DNA of 50,804 bases from Paratractidigestivibacter sp963630635. GTDB lineage: Bacteria > Actinomycetota > Coriobacteriia > Coriobacteriales > Atopobiaceae. Shown here piece by piece: positions 8,595-16,598 of the stretch. The stretch covers positions 1 to 50,804 of the forward strand of contig CAVGOA010000012.1 of the NCBI GenBank assembly GCA_963630635.1, read 5' to 3'. Made by a program: the position numbers and the translations under genes. Every line of letters begins with the position of its first letter. Position 1 is the stretch's first letter. The notes under the pieces were generated by a model that searched no databases, had not been told where the DNA came from, and worked only from the letters and a program-made list of their open reading frames with translations.

Positions 8595-9275
8595 ATGGGC
8601 ATCCTGGACCGTTTCACTACCATCGTTAAGGCAAACATCAACGAGCTTCTTGAGAAGGCCGAGGACCCGGCCAAGATGGTCGACCAGTACCTTGTTGACC
8701 TGGGCGACAGCCTGGCCAAGGTCAAAGAAGAGACCGCCGGCGTCATGGCCGAGGAGAAGCGCTGCCAGCGTCTGGTCGAAGACAACGCTAAAGAGTCCGC
8801 GCGCATGGAGGACTTGGCCAAGAAGGCCCTGAGCGCCGGCAACGAGGACGATGCGCGCACCTTCCTTGCCAAGAAGCAGCAGCTTGACGCCACCGGCGCC
8901 GAGCTTAAGAAGGCAGCGGACGCCGCCAGCGCCAACGCCCAGAAGATGCGCACCATGCACGATAAGCTGGTGAGCGACATCGAGGAGCTCAAGCGCCGCC
9001 GCGAGACCATCAAGGCCAAGGCCGCCGTGGCCAAGACCCAGAGCATGGTGAGCGACTTTGCGAGCGGCTCGGACGCGGCCGCGGGCGCCATCGACGCCTT
9101 CAACCGCATGGAGGCCAAGGTCGACAAGCAGCTTGATACCGCCGAGGCCAAGGCCGAGCTCAACGAGAAGCCCGTCGACGAGGTTGCGGCGCTCGAGGCC
9201 AAGTACGCCCAGGCCGGCGCCAACGAAGCCGTCGACGACGCGCTGGCCAAGCTCAAGGCCGAGATGGGCCTGTAG
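8595..9275 (+). CDS. pspA: PspA/IM30-family envelope-stress protein
   Basis: 226 residues starting MGILDRFTTIVKANINELLE, the typical amphipathic N-terminal membrane-binding helix, followed by an almost uninterrupted coiled coil (DLGDSLAKVKEETAGVMAEE and on) that forms the helical scaffold of PspA/IM30 (ESCRT-III-like) proteins. The length matches the family (about 220-250). The start has AGAAAGGA 9 bp upstream. It acts at the inner face of the cytoplasmic membrane under envelope stress. The upstream TPM-domain gene is a recurrent partner, and an intrinsic terminator at 9299-9337 ends the unit. Assignment to the family is secure; specific orthology to E. coli PspA is not, since Gram-positive paralogues have other names (LiaH, YdjF). 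Confidence 0.9.
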   Translation: MGILDRFTTIVKANINELLEKAEDPAKMVDQYLVDLGDSLAKVKEETAGVMAEEKRCQRLVEDNAKESARMEDLAKKALSAGNEDDARTFLAKKQQLDATGAELKKAADAASANAQKMRTMHDKLVSDIEELKRRRETIKAKAAVAKTQSMVSDFASGSDAAAGAIDAFNRMEAKVDKQLDTAEAKAELNEKPVDEVAALEAKYAQAGANEAVDDALAKLKAEMGL

Positions 9276-9298
9276 CCCCGGCAACATAACCTGACCCC

Positions 9299-9337
9299 AA
9301 GGCGGTCTTCTCCACGTGGGAAGGCCGCCTTCTTTTT
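9299..9337 (+). terminator. Rho-independent terminator after pspA
   Basis: AAGGCGGTCTT (9299-9309) pairs with AAGGCCGCCTT (9321-9331) with one G-T contact, followed by a T-rich run to 9337. Confidence 0.9.
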
Positions 9338-9463
9338 GCATACCTATGCCTGCTTATTGGATATTCTGAGCGATTCATGCGCTTCGGGCGACTTTGCGAA
9401 AACGTTCCCACATGGTACGTTCTTCTCGCAAACAAAGTTGTTTACCTGCGTAAGGAGACTTGC

Positions 9464-9937
9464 ATGCAAATGGTGATGAAGGGCGTCGGCGCCTCTGTCG
9501 AGAACGACCTTGAGCTTGCGCGCGCCATTCTTTTTGCGACCAAGGGCGCCACGTGCGTCGCCGTCTGCAAAGACGACATGCTGGTGAGCTACGAGCCGGG
9601 CGTGAAGCCCCTGCTCAAGTGGATCGCCGAGGGCAAGAGCCTTGCAGGTTACTCCGTTGCCGATAAGGTCGTGGGCAAGGCTGCGGCTCTTCTTTATGCC
9701 ATGCTGGGCCCCGCGGCCGTCTTCGCGCCCGTGATGAGCGAGGCCGCCCGCGCCGTGCTTGTCTCTAACGCCGTTGCCGTGGGCTACGACAACCTGGTCC
9801 AGGGCATCTTAAACCGCGCGGGCGACGGCCCCTGCCCCATGGAGACCGCGGTCACCAACATCTTTGACCCCTACGAGGCCGAGGCCGCCATCTGCGAGCG
9901 CCTTGAGCTGATCGAGCTGGCCGCCGCCTTGGCCTAG
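9464..9937 (+). CDS. DUF1893-domain protein
   Basis: 157 residues. The order of motifs (LARAILFATKGATCVAVCKD, GVKPLLKWIAEGKSLAGYSV, ADKVVGKAAALLYAMLG, FAPVMSEAA, NRAGDGPCPMETAV) is what I recall for the DUF1893 family (PF08973), small cytosolic proteins of unknown function related to the cytidine-deaminase fold. I see no H-x-E/PCxxC deaminase zinc site, so an enzymatic deaminase role is not supported. ATG at 9464 is preceded by TAAGGAG at 9451-9457; the longer open frame from 9377 has no ribosome site. It stands alone between pspA (terminated at 9337) and degV. Confidence 0.8.
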   Translation: MQMVMKGVGASVENDLELARAILFATKGATCVAVCKDDMLVSYEPGVKPLLKWIAEGKSLAGYSVADKVVGKAAALLYAMLGPAAVFAPVMSEAARAVLVSNAVAVGYDNLVQGILNRAGDGPCPMETAVTNIFDPYEAEAAICERLELIELAAALA

Positions 9938-10002
9938 CGCACCTTTTGTGGGCCCAAGTTTTACGCCTTGTTACTTTGTTAGGTACATAAAGCGCACCCT
10001 TC

Positions 10003-10023
10003 AAGCCAGCCTCGAGCTGGCTT
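10003..10023. other. Small perfect hairpin between DUF1893 and degV
   Basis: AAGCCAGC and GCTGGCTT form an 8-bp stem with a 5-nt loop, 65 bp past the DUF1893 stop. There is no proper T tract after it, so it is at best a weak terminator or a processing site. The rest of the 238-bp gap up to 10175 shows only a possible -10 box, TATTAT, at 10140-10145 for degV. Confidence 0.4.
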
Positions 10024-10175
10024 GATTGATAATGCGCAGGATTTGATTCACTTGGCACGTCAACTTGCAACCATCACGCGGCGAACGGTAGCAAACCATA
10101 GGCCGTGCGGTCACGTTAAGCCAATTCACATGCCTGAGTTATTATCTTTCTTTATGTAAACGAGAGGAGATCTCT

Positions 10176-11060
10176 ATGTCGGACTATGTTTTGAGCTGCT
10201 GTTCGACCGCCGATGTCACGCAGCAGATGCTCGATGAGCGCGGCATCGTCTATGTCTGCTTCAACTACCAGCTGGACGGCGTCACGCTAAAGGACGACTT
10301 TGGCAAGACCAACACCCCCGCCCAGCTTTACGCAAAGATGCTTGCCGGCGCCAACGCCACTACCTCGCAGGTAAGCGTGGGCGAATACGTCGAGCACTTC
10401 TCGCAATATCTTGAGGACGGCAAGGACGTAGTGCACGTGTGCCTGAGCTCAGGTATCTCGGGCACGTACAACTCGGCATGCGCCGCCGCGCAGCAGCTGG
10501 CCGAGAAGTACCCCAACAACAAGGTTATCGTGGTCGACTCGCTGTGCGCGAGCGCGGGCTACGGCCTGTTGATGGACCGTCTGGCAGACCTGCGCGACTC
10601 TGGCATGGGCGCAGACGAGCTTGCCGCCTGGGCAAACGCGCACAAGTTGGAGGTCCAGCACTGGTTCTTCTCCACCGACCTCACCTTCTTTATCCGCGGC
10701 GGACGCATCTCTAAGGCGGCGGGCCTGGTGGGCGGCCTGCTTAAGATCTGCCCCATAATGGACGTCGAGCCCGATGGCAGCCTGGCGGTCAAGGAGAAGA
10801 TCCGCACCAAGAGCCGCGCCATCGAGCGTGACCTGCAAAAGATGGAGGAGCTGGCCGCCGGCGGGCGCAACTACAACGGCAAGTGCTTCATCAGCCACTC
10901 CGAGTGCATCGAGGACGCCCGCGAGGTCGCCAACCGCGTTGAGGCCGAGTTCTACCACCTCAACGGGCCCGTTCGCATCTTTGACATTGGCGCCACCATT
11001 GGCTGCCACACCGGTCCCGGCACCGTGGCCCTCTTTTTCTGGGGAACGCCGAGGGCCTAG
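10176..11060 (+). CDS. DegV-family fatty-acid-binding protein
   Basis: 294 residues with the DegV layout: N-terminal strand and loop LSCCSTADVT (usual form D-S-T/A-D), TSQVSVGEYVEHF, LSSGISGTYNSA, VVDSLCASAGYGLLM, the characteristic FFIRGGRISKAAGLVGGLL and LKICPIMDVEPDGSL. Proteins of this family bind one fatty acid and in Firmicutes act as FakB, handing it to the FakA kinase for phosphorylation. No fakA is in this window, so the partner is not shown. The cytosolic location fits the absence of a signal peptide. The start has AGAGGAG 7 bp upstream. The usual first acidic residue of the DSTAD motif is replaced (CCSTAD), a variation seen in several Coriobacterial copies as far as I recall. An intrinsic terminator follows. 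Confidence 0.88.
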   Translation: MSDYVLSCCSTADVTQQMLDERGIVYVCFNYQLDGVTLKDDFGKTNTPAQLYAKMLAGANATTSQVSVGEYVEHFSQYLEDGKDVVHVCLSSGISGTYNSACAAAQQLAEKYPNNKVIVVDSLCASAGYGLLMDRLADLRDSGMGADELAAWANAHKLEVQHWFFSTDLTFFIRGGRISKAAGLVGGLLKICPIMDVEPDGSLAVKEKIRTKSRAIERDLQKMEELAAGGRNYNGKCFISHSECIEDAREVANRVEAEFYHLNGPVRIFDIGATIGCHTGPGTVALFFWGTPRA

Positions 11061-11092
11061 GTTGTCCATCCAGGCAATCTACCTGCGCAAAC

Positions 11093-11127
11093 AAGCTGCC
11101 GCGTCCTTACTGGGCGCGGCAGCTTTT
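11093..11127. terminator. Rho-independent terminator between convergent degV and murI
   Basis: A perfect 11-bp stem (AAGCTGCCGCG at 11093-11103 with CGCGGCAGCTT at 11115-11125) followed by TTTT on the plus strand. On the minus strand it is followed by a weaker TTGTTTG, so it may serve both convergent genes. Confidence 0.85.
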
Positions 11128-11144
11128 CTTGTGTTTGGAGAGGC

Positions 11145-11948
11145 TTAGAGGTCGCGGGAGAAGAACTCGCGGTAGAGGTCGAGTTCGGCGGGGTCGTCTT
11201 TGCTGGAGGCAAAGGTCACCTGGCCAGCCTGCCCCTCGGCGNNNNNNNNNNNNNNNNNNNNNNNNNNNNNNNNNNNNNNNNNNNNNNNNNNNNNNNNNNN
11301 NNNNNNNNNNNNNNNNNNNNNNNNNNNNNNNNNNNNNNNNNNNNNNNNNNNNNNNNNNNNNNNNNNNNNNNNNNNNNNNNNNNNNNNNNNNNNNNNNNNN
11401 NNNNNNNNNNNNNNNNNNNNNNNNNNNNNNNNNNNNNNNNNNNNNNNNNNNNNNNNNNNNNNNNNNNNNNNNNNNNNNNNNNNNNNNNNNNNNNNNNNNN
11501 NNNNNNNNNNNNNNNNNNNNNNNNNNNNNNNNNNNNNNNNNNNNNNNNNNNNNNNNNNNNNNTCGGTCGCCATCACAAGGATGCGCCCGTGATTGGGGGC
11601 CTCGGTTGCGGGCTTCAGGGCGGGCTCGATGCCGATGATGGGCAGGTCAGGGTACTGTTTGCGTAAAGCCGGGGCAGCTGCCGAGGTCGCGGTGTTGCAG
11701 GCAATGACCACGGCCTTGGCGCCGTTAGCCACAAAGCGGTCAACAATCGCGCGGGAGAGTTCGAGGACCTCATCGGTGGTCTTCTCGCCGTAGGGGGCGT
11801 TGGCCGAGTCTCCAAAGTAGTTGAAGTTTTCATGCGGAAGCTCGGCCACAAGGGACTTGAGGACGCTGATCCCGCCCACGCCAGAGTCAAAAACGCCAAC
11901 AAACCCCTGGTCGTTAGCGGTAATTTTGCTAGCCTCGCCGCAGCTCAC
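11145..11948 (-). CDS. murI: Glutamate racemase, interrupted by an assembly gap
   Basis: Supplies D-glutamate for peptidoglycan. The N-terminal motif GVFDSGVGGISVLKSL, the FGDSANAPYG segment and the catalytic ACNTATS cysteine are all visible; the second catalytic Cys region lies in the N-run at 11242-11562. Counting the N-run as real, the length is 267 residues, which is normal for MurI, and the frame continues into a C-terminal end (LYREFFSRDL), so the gap size is probably correct. The start is GTG at 11948, one base after the stop of the ygbA-like gene, with AGAAGG upstream inside that gene; no ATG precedes the conserved region. It is the last gene of the CydDC-like/YgbA/MurI transcript, an unusual neighbour for a cell-wall enzyme. 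Confidence 0.9.
   Translation of the reverse strand: MSCGEASKITANDQGFVGVFDSGVGGISVLKSLVAELPHENFNYFGDSANAPYGEKTTDEVLELSRAIVDRFVANGAKAVVIACNTATSAAAPALRKQYPDLPIIGIEPALKPATEAPNHGRILVMATXXXXXXXXXXXXXXXXXXXXXXXXXXXXXXXXXXXXXXXXXXXXXXXXXXXXXXXXXXXXXXXXXXXXXXXXXXXXXXXXXXXXXXXXXXXXXXXXXXXXXXXXXXXXAEGQAGQVTFASSKDDPAELDLYREFFSRDL
11242..11562. other. Assembly gap (321 N) inside murI
   Basis: A run of unknown bases. 321 is a multiple of three and the predicted MurI length is normal, so the gap size is plausible. Confidence 0.95.
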
Positions 11949-11949
11949 G

Positions 11950-12312
11950 TTAATTCGCCTTCTCTTGGGCGCGCTTAGCGCGCAGGGTATCGATGCCGTG
12001 ATGGATGGTCATGGCCGGGTGCTTAAGCAGCATCCTGGGACCAGCATAACGCATGACGTCCTTGATGGCCTGCCTTTGCGCGGGCGCGTAACAATGCACC
12101 TTGCACTGCGAGCAAAAGGTCTTGGTGGCCATAAATGGACAGCGAGAAATGCGCGTGGCCGCGTACTGAGTAAGGGCGGCGCACTCGTCGCACAGTTGGC
12201 CACGCGGTGTGTTGTGGTTGCCGCGGCAGTAGACGGCGATCATCTGGGTGACGACCTCGCGCTCGCGGGTGCGCTTGGCTTCTACCTGGGCTTCGTTTAG
12301 CTGTTTGGTCAT
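11950..12312 (-). CDS. YgbA-type 'nitrous oxide-stimulated promoter' family protein
   Basis: 120 residues, cysteine- and histidine-rich: IAVYCRGNHNT, LCDECAALTQYAATRI, RCPFMATKTFCSQCKVHCYA, VMRYAGPRMLLKHPAM. These match the YgbA/PF11756 family, whose E. coli member is induced by nitrosative stress through NsrR and aids recovery from it. The clustered Cys residues suggest metal or Fe-S binding (inference). ATG at 12312 has AGGAAG 6 bp upstream. It sits 34 bp after the CydC-like gene and 1 bp before murI, so it is probably co-transcribed with the CydDC-like exporter. That link is sensible if the exporter maintains thiol or haem balance under nitrosative stress. Confidence 0.85.
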   Translation of the reverse strand: MTKQLNEAQVEAKRTREREVVTQMIAVYCRGNHNTPRGQLCDECAALTQYAATRISRCPFMATKTFCSQCKVHCYAPAQRQAIKDVMRYAGPRMLLKHPAMTIHHGIDTLRAKRAQEKAN

Positions 12313-12346
12313 TAGGGCTTCCTTTGCTGGACGCCGGGCGCGGCCG

Positions 12347-14026
12347 CTAGCTCACGCGGCCCGAGTCCATCGAATAAGTCTTATCTGCGATGGCCACGGT
12401 CGAGGGACGGTGGCTGATAAGGACCACGGCCCGCTTGCCACGCTGCTCGTCCAAGGCACGCAGGACCTGGCCCTCGTTAAGAGAGTCAAGATTGCTTGTG
12501 GGCTCGTCCAAGAGCAGCAGCGGTGAGTCGTGGAGAAACGCGCGGGCAAGGCCCAGGCGCTGGCGCTCGCCGCCGCTTAGAGTGTCGCCCAGCTCGCCCA
12601 CCATGGTGTCGTAGCCCTGGGGCAGGCCCTCGATGAAGTCGTGGATGCTGGCGGCGCGGCAGGCAGCCTCAAGCTCGGCGTCGGTGGCATCGGGCTTAGC
12701 GATGCGCAGGTTGTCGCGAATGCTGTCGTGGAAGAGATGGGTGTCCTGCTCGACAAAGGCCTCGGTGTCGCGCAGGGTGGCCGTGGGGACCTCACGCACG
12801 TCGGCGCCGCTCAGGGCAACGCGGCCCTGGTCAACGTCCCAAAAACGCATGAGCAGGCGGCACAGGGTTGACTTGCCCGAACCCGAGCGGCCCTGAACGG
12901 CCACAATCTGGCCGGGACGGACCTCGACGCTCACGTCGTCCAGGATCTTCTCGGCTCCGTATGAGAACGAGACGCCCTCGGCGGCGATGCCGGTGAAGTC
13001 GCAGACGGGCTCGTCGTTGGCAGGAACCTCCTCTACCTGGGGCTTCTCGTCCAAGATGTCCAGCACGCGGTCACCGGCGGCCAAGGTGGGCTGCAGGGTA
13101 GAGCCAAGGTTGGCCAGGGCCACAAAGGGGCCAAACGAGCTAAAGGTTGCCACGGTCGCCAAGACCGCGCCCTCGGCTGTGACGGCTCCCAAAGTGACCA
13201 GGTGAATACCCAGAAGCATCTGCAGGCACGACAGCACCATGATGGCGCCCGTAGTGGCCGCCTGGCCCTGAGCGGCAGATACGCGCAGCTCGCGCTGGGT
13301 CTCTACCAGCGCACGGCTCTTACGGTCAAGCTCGGCCAGGCGGGCGGGACCGGCGCCGTACTGCAGGATCTGGGTCAGGCCGCGCAGGCCCTCAAGGACA
13401 AAGCTCGAAAGATCGGCCGCCTGGTCGCGCGAGGCGCGGCCGCGCGAACCCGAGGCGCGCGAGATCAAGACGGGCACCGCGATACCCACCAGCGCGTAGC
13501 TTGCCAGGGCAACCAAGGCCAGGTAGACGTGGATGTTGCCGAGAAAAGCCGCCATGATGACCGCCATTACCACGGCAATGCAAATGGGGCTGATCGTGTG
13601 GGCATAGAAGACCTCAAGCAGCTCGACGTCAGAGGTCAACGTCGAGATAAGGCTGCCGCGGTCGGCACCGGCAAGCTTTGCCGGGCACAGGCGACGAAGC
13701 GCCGAGAAGACCAGGTCGCGGATGTGGGCCAGCAGGCGAAAAGCGATGTAGTGGTTGCAGCGCTGCTCGATGTAGTGCAGCACGCCGCGAGCCACGGCCA
13801 TGGCGGCGAGAACTGCGACCACGGCGGCCAGGTTCACGGGCGCGCCGGTCGTGGAGAAACCCGCGGCCGCGAGTGCGGCCCACGAGGCCACAACAGGGAT
13901 GCCCGTGGCGCAGCAGAAGCCGGCGACGCCGGTGACCACGGCAATGACCATCCAGCCCGCGAGGGGCTTGGCGATGCCCAGCATGCGCCACATGACCTGG
14001 GCGTTCGTGCGTTTCTTAGCGGCCAT
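12347..14026 (-). CDS. ABC exporter permease/ATPase, CydC-like subunit
   Basis: 559 residues with an N-terminal six-helix permease (WMVIAVVTGVAGFCCATGIP onward) and a C-terminal ATPase: GRSGSGKSTLCRLL, LSGGERQRLGLARAFL, LLLLDEPTSNLD, SHRPSTVAIAD. The permease fits the CydC half of the CydDC thiol/haem exporter family. ATG at 14026 (MAAKKRTNAQ) overlaps the end of the CydD-like gene by 11 bp, indicating translational coupling; in-frame starts further upstream would lie in the partner gene. The two proteins should form a heterodimer. No cytochrome bd genes are in this window, so the CydDC name rests on similarity and gene pairing. A related siderophore- or peptide-type exporter pair is the main alternative. 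Confidence 0.78.
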   Translation of the reverse strand: MAAKKRTNAQVMWRMLGIAKPLAGWMVIAVVTGVAGFCCATGIPVVASWAALAAAGFSTTGAPVNLAAVVAVLAAMAVARGVLHYIEQRCNHYIAFRLLAHIRDLVFSALRRLCPAKLAGADRGSLISTLTSDVELLEVFYAHTISPICIAVVMAVIMAAFLGNIHVYLALVALASYALVGIAVPVLISRASGSRGRASRDQAADLSSFVLEGLRGLTQILQYGAGPARLAELDRKSRALVETQRELRVSAAQGQAATTGAIMVLSCLQMLLGIHLVTLGAVTAEGAVLATVATFSSFGPFVALANLGSTLQPTLAAGDRVLDILDEKPQVEEVPANDEPVCDFTGIAAEGVSFSYGAEKILDDVSVEVRPGQIVAVQGRSGSGKSTLCRLLMRFWDVDQGRVALSGADVREVPTATLRDTEAFVEQDTHLFHDSIRDNLRIAKPDATDAELEAACRAASIHDFIEGLPQGYDTMVGELGDTLSGGERQRLGLARAFLHDSPLLLLDEPTSNLDSLNEGQVLRALDEQRGKRAVVLISHRPSTVAIADKTYSMDSGRVS

Positions 14027-15878
14027 CGGCAGCCTCCTCGGTCTTAGGGGTGGCGGGAGCATCGGCGGGGGTCTCCACGGTTGCGGGAGCCTCGCCGTCG
14101 GCAGGCGTCTCGACCGCGTCGTCCTTCTCCCCCGCGTCGCCCGTCTCGCCCTCCACGGCCTTCTCCCCTGCCGCATACGACTCAAGCGCGGCCTGCGTCT
14201 CCCACAGCTCGCGGTACGTTTCGCAGGAATCCAGCAGCTCGGCGTGGGTGCCAACGCCCGCCACGCTGCCGTGGTCCAGTACGTAGATGCGCGTGGCGTC
14301 CACGGCGTTTGCCAGGCGGTGGCTGATCAATACGACGGCGTGGGTGCGTGCCAGGCGATAAATCGCCGCCATGACGGCTTCCTCAGATTCAACATCAATG
14401 TTGCTCGTGGCCTCGTCAAAGATGTAGACCGGGCTGTTGCGCAGGGTCGCGCGAGCCAGGGCCAGGCGCTGGCGCTGACCGCCCGAGAGATTCTGTGCAC
14501 CCTCGGTAAGCTGGGTATCCAGACCGTCCTGCTCGCGCAGGAAATCAGCAAGATTGGCCAGCTCAAGGGCACTCCACAGGTCTTCGTCGCGGGCGTCGGG
14601 CGCGGCCATCAAAAGGTTGTCCCTCACGGTGCCCGCAAACAAGTGCGCCCCCAGGCCCACCGTGGTCACGTAGCGCGAGAGCGCCGCGCGGTTCACGCTG
14701 TCCAGGTCCTTGCCGCCAAGCAGCAGCTTGCCCGAAGTCACCTGCCAGCGGCCCGCAAGCAGCCCCGCGATCGTGGACTTGCCGCTGCCCGACTCGCCCA
14801 CGATGGCCGTCATGCCGCACGACGGGATGTCCATCTCGACCTTGTTCAAAACCAGGCGGTCGGCCGTATAGCCAAACGAGACGTTGCGCAGGGCAAAGTG
14901 ATCGCCCGCACACGGCATGACCGAGCGCGCGGGCGGCTCGGGCAAGGCCAGCAGCTTGAAGATCTTCTCGCTGGCAGCAATACCGTTCATGGCCACGTGG
15001 AAAAACGACCCCAGCTGGCGCATGGGCAAGAAGAAATCGGCCGAGACCAGGATGATAAAAAGGCAGCCAAACAGGTCGATCGCGCCCGCGGCCGTGGCAA
15101 ACAGGGCCACTGCCATGCCGGCCACGGCACCTCCCAAGGCCACGATATCCATCACGATGATGGAGTTGAGCTGCATGGACAAGACCTTCATCGTCACCAC
15201 GCGAAAGTGCTCGGCCTCTTTGTTCATGGCCTGGTGACGGGCCTCGTCGGCCTGGTAAATCTTGAGGGTCGTGAGGCCCTGGAGGTTCTCCAAGAACGAG
15301 TCACCCAGATTGGCATACTGGTCCCAGTACGTACCCAGGATGCGCTTGGCCACCTTTTGGACCGCCATGATCACGACGGGGATCAAGGGCACGCAGACGA
15401 GAAGGACGATCGCCGCGGGCAGGCTAATGGGGGCCGCCACAAAGAACAGGGTCACCGGTGCCAGGACCGAGTAGAACAGCTGTGGCAGGTACTGGCCAAA
15501 GTAAGTCTCAAGCTGCTCGCAGCCTTCGACAGAGAGCTGCACGACCTCGGCCGTAGGAACCTGCTCGGTGTAGTTGGGGCCTAGGGCCAGCAACTTCTCG
15601 AAGATGCGGCGGCGCAGGGTGCGCTTGACGTCTTGCGAGGCGGCAAAACTCTCGCGGGCAGCCAGGCGCACCGAGACCACGCGGGCCACGATGCCAATCG
15701 CTAAGACCCACAGCAGGTGAGCACCCAAAAGGGCACCCGTGAGCAGGGCCGCGAGCGCCTGGGCAATGACCCAGACCATGCAGACATTGCCAACAAGGCC
15801 CACCCACTGCCACGCCACGGTAAGAGCCACGTGGCGCATCGCCTCTGGGACCAGCCCAAGAAGCCGTTTATCCATCAT
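14016..15878 (-). CDS. ABC exporter permease/ATPase, CydD-like subunit with Pro/Ala/Glu-rich tail
   Basis: 620 residues: permease helices from HVALTVAWQWVGLVGNVCMV onward, a long cytoplasmic loop (GTYWDQYANLGDSFLENLQG, typical of CydD), and an ATPase with GESGSGKST, LSGGQRQRLALARATL and VYIFDEATSNID. The last ~50 residues form a low-complexity acidic Pro/Ala/Thr tail (repeats such as ETPAD, DAPATPKTEE) beyond the ATPase fold; I do not know its role. The start is the first of two adjacent ATGs (15878), with CGGAG 11 bp upstream. It is the first gene of the operon running to murI. A 14-bp motif at 15913-15926 upstream is shared with the ECF-type operon (see findings). Confidence 0.78.
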   Translation of the reverse strand: MMDKRLLGLVPEAMRHVALTVAWQWVGLVGNVCMVWVIAQALAALLTGALLGAHLLWVLAIGIVARVVSVRLAARESFAASQDVKRTLRRRIFEKLLALGPNYTEQVPTAEVVQLSVEGCEQLETYFGQYLPQLFYSVLAPVTLFFVAAPISLPAAIVLLVCVPLIPVVIMAVQKVAKRILGTYWDQYANLGDSFLENLQGLTTLKIYQADEARHQAMNKEAEHFRVVTMKVLSMQLNSIIVMDIVALGGAVAGMAVALFATAAGAIDLFGCLFIILVSADFFLPMRQLGSFFHVAMNGIAASEKIFKLLALPEPPARSVMPCAGDHFALRNVSFGYTADRLVLNKVEMDIPSCGMTAIVGESGSGKSTIAGLLAGRWQVTSGKLLLGGKDLDSVNRAALSRYVTTVGLGAHLFAGTVRDNLLMAAPDARDEDLWSALELANLADFLREQDGLDTQLTEGAQNLSGGQRQRLALARATLRNSPVYIFDEATSNIDVESEEAVMAAIYRLARTHAVVLISHRLANAVDATRIYVLDHGSVAGVGTHAELLDSCETYRELWETQAALESYAAGEKAVEGETGDAGEKDDAVETPADGEAPATVETPADAPATPKTEEAADGR

Positions 15879-15912
15879 ATTGTGTTTCTCCGTATCTGCG
15901 CTAAAGCAACAA

Positions 15913-15926
15913 CCAGGGGTAACTCT
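15913..15926 (-). promoter_or_regulatory. Shared 14-bp upstream motif AGAGTTACCCCTGG
   Basis: Read on the minus strand this is AGAGTTACCCCTGG, 35-48 bp before the CydD-like start. The same motif with one difference (AGAGTAACCCCTGG) occurs at 40564-40577, 57-70 bp before the ECF-type ATPase start. A common operator or leader element is possible; there is no direct proof. Confidence 0.4.
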
Positions 15927-16014
15927 TTTATGGTACCCCAAGGGCCGCACGCCCCGCTAAAACAGCATCTTGGCCGCACAGGCCGCAGCCCACAAAAGCA
16001 CCTTTGCCCAGCTT

Positions 16015-16023
16015 TGATATACT
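16015..16023 (+). promoter_or_regulatory. Extended -10 promoter before the FKBP gene
   Basis: TGATATACT is an extended -10 box (TGN + TATACT), about 60 bp before the ATG at 16083. No good -35 hexamer is seen at the right distance, which is acceptable for an extended -10 promoter. Confidence 0.5.
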
Positions 16024-16082
16024 GTTGCGCCGTGCATAACGCCCGCGCACCGGCGCGGCTGCATCCAAAATAAGGAGCATAA

Positions 16083-16511
16083 ATGAGCAACGAGGGTAAA
16101 AAGGTCAAGGTCCACTACGTCGGCACGCTTGACGATGGTTCGAAGTTTGATTCCAGCCGTGACCGTGACCAGCCGCTGGAGTTCACCTGCATGGCCGGCC
16201 AGATGATCAAGGGCTTCGACGTGGCCGTCAAGGACATGGAAGTGGGCCAGGTCATCGACGTCCACATCCCCGCCGCCGAGGCCTACGGCGAGAAGCGCGA
16301 CGACCTTATCGTCACCTTCCCAGCAGACAAGGTCCCCAACCTCGACCAGCTCTCTGAGGGCGACAAGCTCTACCTGCAGGCCCCCAACGGCATGCCCGTG
16401 GCCGCAACCGTCGTCGCCATTGGCAACGGCCAGGTTGTCATGGACGCCAACCACGAGCTGGCCGGCAAGGACCTCAACTTCAACATCGAGCTTCTTGAGG
16501 TCGAGGGCTAA
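16083..16511 (+). CDS. slyD: FKBP-type peptidyl-prolyl cis-trans isomerase, SlyD-like
   Basis: 142 residues, complete FKBP with an inserted-flap domain: VKVHYVGTLDDGSKFDSS, GQMIKGFDVAVKDMEVGQ, IPAAEAYGEKRDD, then the IF-domain segment (VTFPADKVPNLDQLSEGDKL to GNGQVVMDANHELAGKDL) and the return strand FNIELLEVEG. DANHELAGKDLNF is a hallmark of SlyD-type isomerases. The His/Cys-rich metal-binding tail of E. coli SlyD is absent, which is common outside enterobacteria. It is a cytosolic chaperone and prolyl isomerase. AAGGAG lies 6 bp before the ATG. It is a single-gene unit with an extended -10 promoter upstream and a terminator downstream. Confidence 0.92.
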   Translation: MSNEGKKVKVHYVGTLDDGSKFDSSRDRDQPLEFTCMAGQMIKGFDVAVKDMEVGQVIDVHIPAAEAYGEKRDDLIVTFPADKVPNLDQLSEGDKLYLQAPNGMPVAATVVAIGNGQVVMDANHELAGKDLNFNIELLEVEG

Positions 16512-16540
16512 GACTAAGCCGCTTTGAGCATTCAAGCACC

Positions 16541-16581
16541 AATAGGGCCGTCCGCCATATAAGTCGGACGGCCTTATTTTT
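16541..16581. terminator. Rho-independent terminator between slyD and fumC
   Basis: AATAGGGCCGTCCG (16541-16554) pairs with CGGACGGCCTTATT (16565-16578) with one mismatch and is followed by T bases to 16581. The A-rich left end also makes it usable by the convergent fumC transcript. Confidence 0.88.
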
Positions 16582-16598
16582 GGTCTTTACATTGGCGA

